Positions 55,989-63,278 of a DNA stretch of 64,000 nt are shown piece by piece. The stretch is from the NCBI RefSeq assembly GCF_007096385.1, contig NZ_VJWL01000001.1, positions 1 to 64,000 of the forward strand, in the 5' to 3' direction. Every line of letters starts with the position of its first letter. The first letter of the stretch is position 1. This DNA comes from Aliidiomarina halalkaliphila. Its GTDB lineage: Bacteria; Pseudomonadota; Gammaproteobacteria; Enterobacterales; Alteromonadaceae. Below the pieces are notes generated by a model that saw nothing but the letters and a program-made list of their open reading frames with translations, made no database searches and had not been told where the DNA came from. The position numbers and the translations under genes are program-made.

Positions 55989-56485
55989 ACCACGGATGGT
56001 TAGCGGCATTACTGCTCCATGCGGTAGCTTTGCCGGATTCGAACAACGCACTATCCCCGACAATGTCCGAACAAGAGGAGCGAGAGCAGCATCGCTATTT
56101 GGCGCTCTCATTACGAAACCAAAAGCTGTTGGAGCAGCAAGCTGAGTCAAAAGCTCGGCAATTGGCATTTCAACTGCAGTCGGCGCAAGCCTTAGCCGCG
56201 ATTCGTAAGCTGTCGGTTGATCAAAAGGAACTAACCACCGACGGTATATCGAACTCCCTCGAGTCATACCCCGTCCCGCACATTGATCTGCACCACTTTG
56301 TGGTGCGTTCGATTTTCTCTTGGAGAGATCGTTGGATAGCTCGTATCGAATATGCACAACGCCTCTACGTAGTAAAAGATGGGGACATCTTATTTAATCG
56401 TGTGCAGGTGAACGTGGATAGCGATGGTGTGGGACTTTCCCTAGGGGAGCAAAGGGTTTATCTGCGAGGGCAGGCATTATGGTAA
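55985..56485 (+). CDS. PilP-like pilus biogenesis protein
   Basis: A 166-residue exported protein with a short N-terminal hydrophobic segment, a coiled coil rich in Gln, Glu and Arg (about 26-75), and a small C-terminal domain (HIDLHHFVVRSIFSWRDRWIARIEYAQRLYVVKDGDIL) recalling PilP of R64-type systems, which links the secretin with the inner-membrane complex. Overlaps both neighbours by a few bases. The family call is moderate and context-driven. Confidence 0.68.
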   Translation: MNHGWLAALLLHAVALPDSNNALSPTMSEQEEREQHRYLALSLRNQKLLEQQAESKARQLAFQLQSAQALAAIRKLSVDQKELTTDGISNSLESYPVPHIDLHHFVVRSIFSWRDRWIARIEYAQRLYVVKDGDILFNRVQVNVDSDGVGLSLGEQRVYLRGQALW

Positions 56486-58005
56486 TAGTTGAGCGATTAA
56501 GTGACTTAGGCTACGTCCAAGTAGACTTAGATGCCTTAGATGCCTGTCTGGCCTTTTCCGGGCAACATGACAATTATGCAGCGGTATTGCTCACAGATGG
56601 GCGGCTACTGGCCACAGCAGACAGTTGGCAAGCTCAGTTTGGTGAACTGCAATCGTTGTGCTTTAAGTATATACGACCCAGTTTGCAAGCAAGTTGGTTG
56701 CAGGCTACCCCGCATTTGATCCGCGAGTTGTTAACGGATGCTGATGGGATTCAGCGTGCACGCCACGTGCGCGGTGAAGATCAGGAAGCAAATGCCAGCC
56801 TAGCATTGCAAACGTTAAGGGATATGGTCAATGATGCACTCAGTAAGAATGCGACTGATATTCATATTCGATTGTCGGGTTATGTGGCACGAATTAGTTA
56901 TCGGATCGATGGTTTACTGGTTTTTCAGGGCAACCGTAATCGTGTGTTTGTTACCGAAGTGGTTGCCGCCGCACTGCATACTCACTCTGATGATTACGCC
57001 GATGTTTTCGACGAGCGTCAAATTTCGGCAGCGACGATTACGGTCGACATAGGGGAGCCGGCGCAAAGCATTCGCATTCGGGCGCAGAAATCCCCTTGTC
57101 GAGATGGGTTTACCATGACATTGCGGTTGCAGCGTATCGGTCAAGGACAGGTCCCACAGTTATCCGATCTCGGTCTTCAAAAGGAGCGGATCATGGATCT
57201 GCAGCTCTTGCTAGCCTATGCCAATGGCGTGATTCTTATTTCTGGTCCAACTGGACATGGAAAAACGACCACATTAGCTGCGCTCAATAGTGCCGTGCCC
57301 GACACCCGAAAAATTATATCCTTGGAGGATCCGATTGAAATTATCCAACCTCGTGTCGACCAAAAATACATTTCACAGCATCACGGACAGCATTTTGCAG
57401 ATATGTTGAAAGTGGTATTGCGTGAAGATCCTGACATTGTGGAAGTGAGCGAAATTCGGGATAAGGAAACCGCCGACGCCGCGTTAAGTTCGGCACTAAC
57501 GGGTCATTTAGTGATATCAACGATTCATGCGACGGACGCGATTGGTGTGATCGCACGTCTCCATGATTTGGGTTTGTCTGCCACGCAATTGGCACAACCA
57601 GGCTTGTTTGCCGGCTTAGTGGCCCAGCGCCTGCTGCCACGGCTATGTGAGCAGTGCCGTTACCAAGATGAGCATCCGGTATGGGGAAGGCTGTGGCGGC
57701 GCTCTCAGGAGGGTTGTGACTGCTGTCATCACACGGGGATTAGCGGTCGCGTTATGGTGAGTGAAGTATTGATGCTTAATGAGGCGAGCTATCGGTTTAT
57801 ACGCAACATGGACCTGCAAGCGTGGCGTCAGCAACTCGATCAACAGGGCTGGCGTAGCATGGCCCATGATGCTGTTCGTTTAATACGGCAAGGAAAAGTG
57901 GATTGGCAAGATGCTGGGGAATTAGTTCCTGGATTGGTACGGGTAATGCAGCCGAAGGATAAGCGCCATGCAATTGGGACGCGTCAGTTTACAGCGGCAA
58001 CTTGA
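56479..58005 (+). CDS. pilQ: PilQ-type assembly ATPase of the type IVb pilus
   Basis: A 508-residue GspE/PilT-superfamily ATPase. The N-domain is short; the RecA-like part has Walker A SGPTGHGKTTTLAAL (Lys262), the Asp box ISLEDPIE, the Walker B/Asp-Glu region LREDPDIVEVSEIRDKETADAAL and the His box TGHLVISTIHATDA. The usual GEIRD is SEIRD here. Cysteines in LCEQCRYQDE and EGCDCCHHTGISGR match the tetra-cysteine element of assembly-type (PilB/GspE) ATPases. This is the only ATPase in the operon; no retraction ATPase is present. Confidence 0.92.
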   Translation: MVIVERLSDLGYVQVDLDALDACLAFSGQHDNYAAVLLTDGRLLATADSWQAQFGELQSLCFKYIRPSLQASWLQATPHLIRELLTDADGIQRARHVRGEDQEANASLALQTLRDMVNDALSKNATDIHIRLSGYVARISYRIDGLLVFQGNRNRVFVTEVVAAALHTHSDDYADVFDERQISAATITVDIGEPAQSIRIRAQKSPCRDGFTMTLRLQRIGQGQVPQLSDLGLQKERIMDLQLLLAYANGVILISGPTGHGKTTTLAALNSAVPDTRKIISLEDPIEIIQPRVDQKYISQHHGQHFADMLKVVLREDPDIVEVSEIRDKETADAALSSALTGHLVISTIHATDAIGVIARLHDLGLSATQLAQPGLFAGLVAQRLLPRLCEQCRYQDEHPVWGRLWRRSQEGCDCCHHTGISGRVMVSEVLMLNEASYRFIRNMDLQAWRQQLDQQGWRSMAHDAVRLIRQGKVDWQDAGELVPGLVRVMQPKDKRHAIGTRQFTAAT

Positions 58006-58999
58006 GTTCCTGCATGATTTACATGAGTGGTTACAAGCCGGACGGACACCGGAGCAAGGCCTGCAAGGGTTTGAACGCGTTTTAGAAACGGCGTCGCGTC
58101 TCGACGAGCGCGATTGGCTCAGACATATTCGGGCCGCATTGCAGAAAGGACTGCCCCTAGGCACAGGTGTGCAAGCTACTTTTTCTAGCGAAGTGATTAC
58201 CTTGCTCAATTTAGGACAACGTTATGGCTGCTTGGGAAAAATGCTAGATGCCTTTCGTACAGCTTATGAATTACGTCAAGGGATGTATAAGCGATTTTTT
58301 CAGCAACTGGCATATCCCTTGGCGCTCGTATTGGTATCCATTATGGCGACGATTTTTATCGGTCAGCAGGTATTACCGCGTTTTCTTGATAGCGGCACAA
58401 GTGCGATGAGTTTGTCCAACGGGGGACTGCCTTGGTTGCTCAACGGCCTAGCGCATATGTTCAGTTTGCTTATGCCTATCGGGTTCGTGACGCTGGCGCT
58501 CGCGAGCGCAACCCTTTGGTGGTTGCTACCGCGCTGGCAGGGTGAGTGGCGACGGGATCTCGATACAATCTTTCCGTTCCGGGTGTACCGGCGTTTACAA
58601 GCGATAAAATTGTTACAGCACTTGGCCATGTTCTTGGGAGCAAGTGTCAGTATGCAGATCAGTATTCGACAGCTGCAGGACGCGGCGCCGCCTTATGTGA
58701 GAAAGCATTTAAACATTATGCTGCACCGATTACACCAAGGTGAGCCGGATATGATGAAAGTGCTAAATACCGGATTGATTGATGCCACTGTGTGGTTTCG
58801 CTTGCAGTGTCAGGATCAAAGGAGTGCGTTATGCCAACGGCTATCCGCCGCCGCGGCATTTGCGCAACGGGATCTCGTGCAATTGATTCAACGGCGACAA
58901 AGGATACTTGCGTTTACCTGCTATAGCCTGTCAGGTCTATTAGTGGTCGGAATACTCGCGGCGATGGGGCAAATGTTTGCCGAATTCGCCCGTGCTTGA
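57968..58999 (+). CDS. pilR: PilR-type inner-membrane platform protein (GspF family)
   Basis: A 343-residue GspF-like platform protein. Two cytoplasmic helical domains (about 5-110 and 200-305) alternate with membrane helices near 112-132 (LAYPLALVLVSIMATIFIG), 160-190 and at the C-terminus (AFTCYSLSGLLVVGILAAM). Each GspF domain begins with the L-x-D-L-H-x-W-L-x-A-G pattern (FLHDLHEWLQAGRTPEQGL) or a weaker version. The start overlaps the ATPase stop by 38 bases. A 72-base gap separates it from the pilin gene. Confidence 0.88.
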   Translation: MQLGRVSLQRQLEFLHDLHEWLQAGRTPEQGLQGFERVLETASRLDERDWLRHIRAALQKGLPLGTGVQATFSSEVITLLNLGQRYGCLGKMLDAFRTAYELRQGMYKRFFQQLAYPLALVLVSIMATIFIGQQVLPRFLDSGTSAMSLSNGGLPWLLNGLAHMFSLLMPIGFVTLALASATLWWLLPRWQGEWRRDLDTIFPFRVYRRLQAIKLLQHLAMFLGASVSMQISIRQLQDAAPPYVRKHLNIMLHRLHQGEPDMMKVLNTGLIDATVWFRLQCQDQRSALCQRLSAAAAFAQRDLVQLIQRRQRILAFTCYSLSGLLVVGILAAMGQMFAEFARA

Positions 59000-59071
59000 G
59001 CGCATTATGATGACAGACTTAGGTGATACGCCGCACTCGTATTAACCCAACTCTCGACAAGGAGTCGAACT

Positions 59072-59623
59072 ATGCAAGGAAGCAAACATTTACACGAGGC
59101 TTTTGGGTCTTATTTCAGCCCGCCAGCACGTCAGCCGAAAAAACGATCAACTGAATGCTCACGTGCTCCAACCCAGAGATCTCGGTGTCGGCTGCTAGGC
59201 TTTACGTTTATTGAGGTATTGGCGGTGCTTAGTATTGTTGCACTATCGACTTTGGGCGTTTTAGCGATGCGTGACTGGGCCACAAGTAATTCCCGGGTAG
59301 CGGAAGCGAAAGGACAAATTGCGGCTATTCAGTCTGGTGTACAACAATGGCGCCCGAGTAATGGTGTGTATACGGGAGTGTCGATACAGGCGTTAACGAG
59401 CGTCGCGTCATTGCCCATTTCTTGGGGAGACGGGAGCTCTATTAATCCCTGGGGTGGCGACGTGGAGGTGCGTGTAGATAACACCGATGCCACTCGCTAC
59501 ATCATTCGCTTCACGAACATTCGTGTACCGCAAGAAGGTCAGCGCTTACACCGGGATTTTGAGGTGATTGCAGAACACGTGAGTTTTGTTGGAAATGCAT
59601 TTGAAGTGACCTTCCAAGGCTAA
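59072..59623 (+). CDS. Type IVb pilin with long leader
   Basis: Probable major pilin. AAGGAG ten bases before the ATG fixes the start, giving an unusually long 43-residue basic leader ending RLLG before the prepilin peptidase site G|FTFIEVLAVLSIVALSTLG, with glutamate at +5. The mature subunit would be ~140 residues with an assembly helix and a small globular domain that includes PISWGDGSSINPWGGDVEV, the pattern of PilS-type major pilins. No paired C-terminal cysteines are seen in the mature protein, unlike many type IVb pilins. No prepilin peptidase is encoded here. Confidence 0.88.
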   Translation: MQGSKHLHEAFGSYFSPPARQPKKRSTECSRAPTQRSRCRLLGFTFIEVLAVLSIVALSTLGVLAMRDWATSNSRVAEAKGQIAAIQSGVQQWRPSNGVYTGVSIQALTSVASLPISWGDGSSINPWGGDVEVRVDNTDATRYIIRFTNIRVPQEGQRLHRDFEVIAEHVSFVGNAFEVTFQG

Positions 59624-59628
59624 ACCTA

Positions 59629-59847
59629 ATGCGTGGCTTTAGCTTACTTGAACTCACGGTAGTGCTCGTTATGCTTGCTGCGGCTATGAGTTTATTTAAA
59701 TGGCCATCACCGCACGGAAAGCAGGTATCTGACGATGTATTTATAGAAGAATGTGTCACGTCGGTTTATTCAATACAGCGGGCGCATCAAGAACATCTGA
59801 TTTTCTCAGAGTCGAAGGAGTGGCCTTGTGACGATGTTGCGAACTAA
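59629..59847 (+). CDS. 72-residue mini-pilin
   Basis: The product begins MRG|FSLLELTVVLVMLAAAMSLFKW, a complete class III prepilin signal with the +5 glutamate, but has only ~45 further residues, so it lacks a normal globular head. Two cysteines (ECVTSVY and WPCDDV) are present. It overlaps the next gene by 20 bases in the operon. It may be a minor subunit with a reduced head or the remnant of a longer minor pilin; no frameshift completing a longer protein was evident to the eye. Confidence 0.72.
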   Translation: MRGFSLLELTVVLVMLAAAMSLFKWPSPHGKQVSDDVFIEECVTSVYSIQRAHQEHLIFSESKEWPCDDVAN

Positions 59848-60982
59848 AGGGTTCACCTTGCTCGAAAGCATATTGGTGATGGCGGTGGTGTCGTCGTTAG
59901 TTATGGGATTGATACAGCTTCAGCGCGGTATGCGTCAACAACAAAGCGTGATGATGGCCTCTCAGGACATGAATGCGTTAGTCACCGCCGTGTATCACTA
60001 TCTGATGCAACACAAACCGACGGACTTAAGTACGCTAAGTCTATCGGATTTACAGGCGAGTGGTCTCTATCAGGGGCGCGAATCAAGTCCTTGGAACACG
60101 CCTTATGAACTTGTTCCTGAGTCTTCATTAATGGTTGTTCAAGTGGATCTGGGAAGTTCCCTAAGAGCTGAACGTTTAGCGGGACTGCTGGCCAATGCGC
60201 GTGTCGATGGTAGTCGAGTACAAAGTATCATTCCGGCGCCAATCCAGGACGTTGACGTGCGTGTAGCATTGCATCGCTATGCTGATCCTGATGCGCCAGA
60301 ATTAAATCAAATGTTTACTCACTTAGATATGAATCAACATCGTATTGAAGATGTGTCTGGCGTGTATACAGCGTCGCTGGAGAGTCAATGGCTCGACACT
60401 GAGCATTTGGCGGTGGATGTTTTATATTCCAGTGTGATTCATAGCCAACACTTTGTTAGTCAATTTGCACAATTAGAGGAGATGACGACAAATACTGCAG
60501 AATTTGTGGAATTATGGGCGAACGAAGGGCGGTTTGATTATCTGGAAGTCGATACGTTATATGGCGGCTCAGCGAGTGCGATTCTCGCCGAACTATCCGC
60601 CAACGTTGTTTATGCCGACGCAGCGGTGCTTGATCGCTTGACCGTCACTGACCGCTTGACCAGTGCTCATGTGCATGCAACCGATGCCTATATCGCGCTG
60701 TTGCAAGGTGATCAGGCGAGCTTCGGACAAATTAATGCAGAGCAATTAACAACAAACGCCGGAACGAGTAAAACATTCAGCGTAAATAGCTTTACAGCTC
60801 ATCAGCTGGATACGGAATCGTTAACTGTGCAGACCAATTTAACCGCTAATCGAGTCTATGCGGATTGGGTTTACGCTGCCGATGTTATGACACCGCACGG
60901 GTCTGTTTCACAATTAAATCAGCAGCTTGAACAGTACCATTTACTGTGGACGCAATGCGTTGCAGCGGGAGGGTGTAGATGA
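59828..60982 (+). CDS. PilV-like minor pilin / tip protein
   Basis: The 384-residue product starts at GTG 59828, seven bases after AAGGAG, and has the prepilin motif KG|FTLLESILVMAVVSS with glutamate at +5. Residues ~40-160 form a pilin-like head (SLSDLQASGLYQG...PWNTPYELVPE), and the rest is a long region (about 170-360) of irregular repeats in which hydrophobic residues alternate with Ala/Asp/Thr (LSANVVYADAAVLDRLTV, LTANRVYADWVYAADV). The end, WTQCVAAGGCR, has two cysteines at 377 and 383. This matches PilV tip adhesins of R64-type thin pili. No inverted-repeat shufflon or recombinase follows it. Confidence 0.8.
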   Translation: MTMLRTKGFTLLESILVMAVVSSLVMGLIQLQRGMRQQQSVMMASQDMNALVTAVYHYLMQHKPTDLSTLSLSDLQASGLYQGRESSPWNTPYELVPESSLMVVQVDLGSSLRAERLAGLLANARVDGSRVQSIIPAPIQDVDVRVALHRYADPDAPELNQMFTHLDMNQHRIEDVSGVYTASLESQWLDTEHLAVDVLYSSVIHSQHFVSQFAQLEEMTTNTAEFVELWANEGRFDYLEVDTLYGGSASAILAELSANVVYADAAVLDRLTVTDRLTSAHVHATDAYIALLQGDQASFGQINAEQLTTNAGTSKTFSVNSFTAHQLDTESLTVQTNLTANRVYADWVYAADVMTPHGSVSQLNQQLEQYHLLWTQCVAAGGCR

Positions 60983-61566
60983 CACGGTGCCGTAAGTTTG
61001 CTTCAGGACAGGCCACCATAGAAAGTATGGTGACCCTGTTTTTGTTTTTGTTACTAAGCGCAGCTGTGGTGCAGGTTCTATGGTTGTTTGCTATTCAGCA
61101 ATTATCCCAAGCGGCTACGTTATATGCTGCTAAACATGGGGCGCGGGACCAGCTTCAAATGCTACCGATGCGCATGTCCTATGCCTATCGAATGCGGACA
61201 GTTCCTGGCGTGAATCCCTTGTGGGTGGCAATTGACCGAGTGTATCCAGAGGATGCACTGCTCACTCGTATGAGTACCGTAAATGAGCACGGGGAACGAT
61301 TATTAACGGCAGGTTTTCATGGTCCCCGAATGAGCGAGCTGGATGAGGTTGAAAAAGAAGAATACCTTGATGTTCGCGTGCTCAGCTTGGCAATACGACT
61401 CTGTGTTGATTTGAAAGTCCCCTTGGTGGCCAATCTACTCAGCGCTGCGCAAACTCAGGTACGCGGTAAGGCCCCTTGTGCTTGGCTTGGGCAGACGCTC
61501 GTCGCACCATTTGAAATAGTCACACAGGCGACTGTCCCCATTGAGAGTGTGATTTTCATACAATAA
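60979..61566 (+). CDS. TadE-like pseudopilin
   Basis: A 195-residue protein with an N-terminal pseudopilin-like segment SG|QATIESMVTLFLFLLLSAAVVQVLW that fits a prepilin site with +5 glutamate and the TadE pattern (GQATIEF-type sequence). The periplasmic part has no recognised domain; two cysteines (LCVDLK, APCAWL) could form a disulfide. TadE-like proteins normally belong to Flp/Tad pili, so its place at the end of a type IVb operon is unusual. The start overlaps the PilV-like stop by four bases. Confidence 0.68.
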   Translation: MTRCRKFASGQATIESMVTLFLFLLLSAAVVQVLWLFAIQQLSQAATLYAAKHGARDQLQMLPMRMSYAYRMRTVPGVNPLWVAIDRVYPEDALLTRMSTVNEHGERLLTAGFHGPRMSELDEVEKEEYLDVRVLSLAIRLCVDLKVPLVANLLSAAQTQVRGKAPCAWLGQTLVAPFEIVTQATVPIESVIFIQ

Positions 61567-61567
61567 A

Positions 61568-61588
61568 AAACCCGCTAAAAGCGGGTTT
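61568..61588 (-). terminator. Terminator of folD, convergent with pilus operon
   Basis: AAACCCGCT (61568-61576), loop AAA and AGCGGGTTT (61580-61588). On the minus strand it continues into TTTATTG, making it a good folD terminator; on the plus strand it lies just after the pilus operon stop and may act weakly. Confidence 0.9.
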
Positions 61589-61624
61589 GGATTGAGATTG
61601 CGCAGTGCGATACCGGGAGCGGCG

Positions 61625-62497
61625 TTAACTTGGATCGTGAAACTCATTGCAGGCATATAAGGTATTCGCCATCAAGCAGGCGACAGTCATCGGACCTACG
61701 CCGCCAGGCACAGGAGTAATCCAAGAGGCCCGCTCTGATGCAGCAGTAAACTCCACATCGCCGCATAAACTGCCATCGCTGCGGCGGTTTATGCCAACAT
61801 CGATGACAATAGCACCAGGCTTGACCCATTCGCCTGGAATAAAGGCGGGCTTACCCACGGCAACCACCAGAACATCTGCTTGGCGTACATGGTGTTCTAG
61901 ATTTTTGGTAAACCGATGGCATACGGTTGTCGTTGCTCCCGCAAGCAGTAATTCTAAGCTCATGGGGCGACCGACAATATTAGATGCACCTACGATAACT
62001 GCGTGCATGCCATGTAAATCAACGCCGGTACTATTTAGTAAGTGAATCACACCATGTGGTGTACAAGGGCGCAGTAAAGGCATGCGCTGAGACAAGCGAC
62101 CAATATTGTATGGGTGAAATCCGTCGACGTCTTTTTGCGGCGCAATGCGCTCCAAAATACGGGTGGCATCAAGGCCTGCAGGGAGCGGTAACTGAACGAG
62201 AATTCCATCGGTTTCCGGATCCTGATTAAGCTCATCAATCAGGGCTTCGAGAGTTTCTTGCTTGGTGGTGACAGGAAGGTCGTATGCTTTTGAAACAAAT
62301 CCTACTTCATCGCAGGCCTTACGCTTGCTGCCTACATATACTTGCGACGCGGGATCTTGGCCCACCAGAACAACCGCAAGCCCCGGGGCGCGTTGGTGGC
62401 GTGCACGGCGTTCTTGTACACCCTGCTTTACTTTATCGCGAATTTGCTGGGCGATTCTCTTTCCATCAATCAGTTGTGCTTGGCTCGGGGAGGTCAT
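61625..62497 (-). CDS. folD: Methylenetetrahydrofolate dehydrogenase/cyclohydrolase FolD
   Basis: FolD interconverts 5,10-methylene- and 10-formyl-tetrahydrofolate using NADP. The 290-residue protein has the catalytic lysine in [28 protein letters not shown], the NADP motif [19 protein letters not shown], and [23 protein letters not shown] 62497 opens the conserved N-terminus ([18 protein letters not shown]); a longer frame to 62578 has no support. In E. coli folD is not near topA, so the pilus operon sits at a lineage-specific junction. Confidence 0.96.
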   Translation of the reverse strand: MTSPSQAQLIDGKRIAQQIRDKVKQGVQERRARHQRAPGLAVVLVGQDPASQVYVGSKRKACDEVGFVSKAYDLPVTTKQETLEALIDELNQDPETDGILVQLPLPAGLDATRILERIAPQKDVDGFHPYNIGRLSQRMPLLRPCTPHGVIHLLNSTGVDLHGMHAVIVGASNIVGRPMSLELLLAGATTTVCHRFTKNLEHHVRQADVLVVAVGKPAFIPGEWVKPGAIVIDVGINRRSDGSLCGDVEFTAASERASWITPVPGGVGPMTVACLMANTLYACNEFHDPS

Positions 62498-62721
62498 AGT
62501 CTCGTTCCGGAAACAGTGAAGTGGCTGACTGGGTCCATATTGTCGCAGAAAATCAGCTGTTAGCACAATGAAATGCACGAACTTTGCCCGTATTTTCCGT
62601 TCTCTGCCTTAAAAATAGCCAGACAGTCAGGTATTCTCAAAAATTGTTTGACGATATGGTGTCAGATAGGTAATATTCGCCCCCGTTGTCGCCCAGACAT
62701 TTTGTGCTGAGTGGCAACTGT

Positions 62722-62798
62722 CGGCGAGTAGCGCAGTTTGGTAGCGCACTTGGTTTGGGTCCAAGGGGTCGCAGGTTCAAATCCTGTCTCGCCGACCA
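62722..62798 (+). tRNA. tRNA-Pro(TGG), copy 1
   Basis: A 77-nt cloverleaf with acceptor CGGCGAG/CTCGCCG, anticodon TGG in TTTGGGT, T-loop GGTTCAAATCC and encoded ACCA. First of four clustered tRNA genes. The T-stem has one G-U pair (GCAGG with CCTGT). Confidence 0.95.
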
Positions 62799-62831
62799 TT
62801 TTTTTCCCAGCGTTACCGCAGGAAGAACAGC

Positions 62832-62908
62832 GCGCCCGTAGCTCAGTTGGATAGAGCAGCGGCCTTCTAAGCCGTCGGTCGCAGGTTCGAATCCTGCCGG
62901 GCGTGCCA
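62832..62908 (+). tRNA. tRNA-Arg(TCT)
   Basis: A 77-nt cloverleaf with GCGCCCGTAGCTCAGTTGGAT, anticodon TCT in CTTCTAA, T-loop GGTTCGAATCC and encoded GCCA. The acceptor pairs GCGCCCG with CGGGCGT, leaving a G-U at the first pair. It reads AGA and AGG codons. Confidence 0.95.
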
Positions 62909-62961
62909 GGCTTGCAGGGATCTGGAGCAAACCAGACGAGGTTAGCGCAAGCACATTCAGT

Positions 62962-63038
62962 GGTGGGTGTAGCTCAGTTGGTAGAGCCCCGGATTGTGAT
63001 TCCGGTTGTCGTGGGTTCGAGTCCCATCATCCACCCCA
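62962..63038 (+). tRNA. tRNA-His(GTG)
   Basis: GTGGGTGTAGCTCAGTTGGTAGAG, anticodon GTG in TTGTGAT, T-loop GGTTCGAGTCC, discriminator C and encoded CCA. The additional G-1 typical of tRNA-His is present at 62962. Confidence 0.95.
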
Positions 63039-63066
63039 TTTCTAACATCTTCATTTTCAGTACTGT

Positions 63067-63143
63067 CGGCGATTAGCGCAGTTTGGTAGCGCACTTGGTT
63101 TGGGTCCAAGGGGTCGCAGGTTCAAATCCTGCATCGCCGACCA
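63067..63143 (+). tRNA. tRNA-Pro(TGG), copy 2
   Basis: Second 77-nt tRNA-Pro(TGG), nearly identical to the first. It differs at acceptor position 7 and its partner (T-A instead of G-C) and has a full Watson-Crick T-stem. Encoded ACCA is present. Ends the tRNA cluster. Confidence 0.95.
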
Positions 63144-63278
63144 CTCTGTTTCTTTTAAATTCCCTAAAGCGTTCCGCTTTTCTGTACGCGACAATTCCTG
63201 TTGAACTATGTGAATTTCACATGCGTTTAGCCATGCCTATGATAAGCTGTGCTGAGTTATCTCAGTATGGGAACCGTT

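Noticed and set aside
59629-60982. Frameshift joining the mini-pilin and PilV-like gene into one protein
   Set aside because: Both have their own complete prepilin signal and the second has a well-spaced AAGGAG-GTG start.
62722-63143. tRNA cluster next to the pilus operon as an integration site for an island
   Set aside because: No integrase, no direct repeat of a tRNA 3' end by the operon, and folD lies between them.
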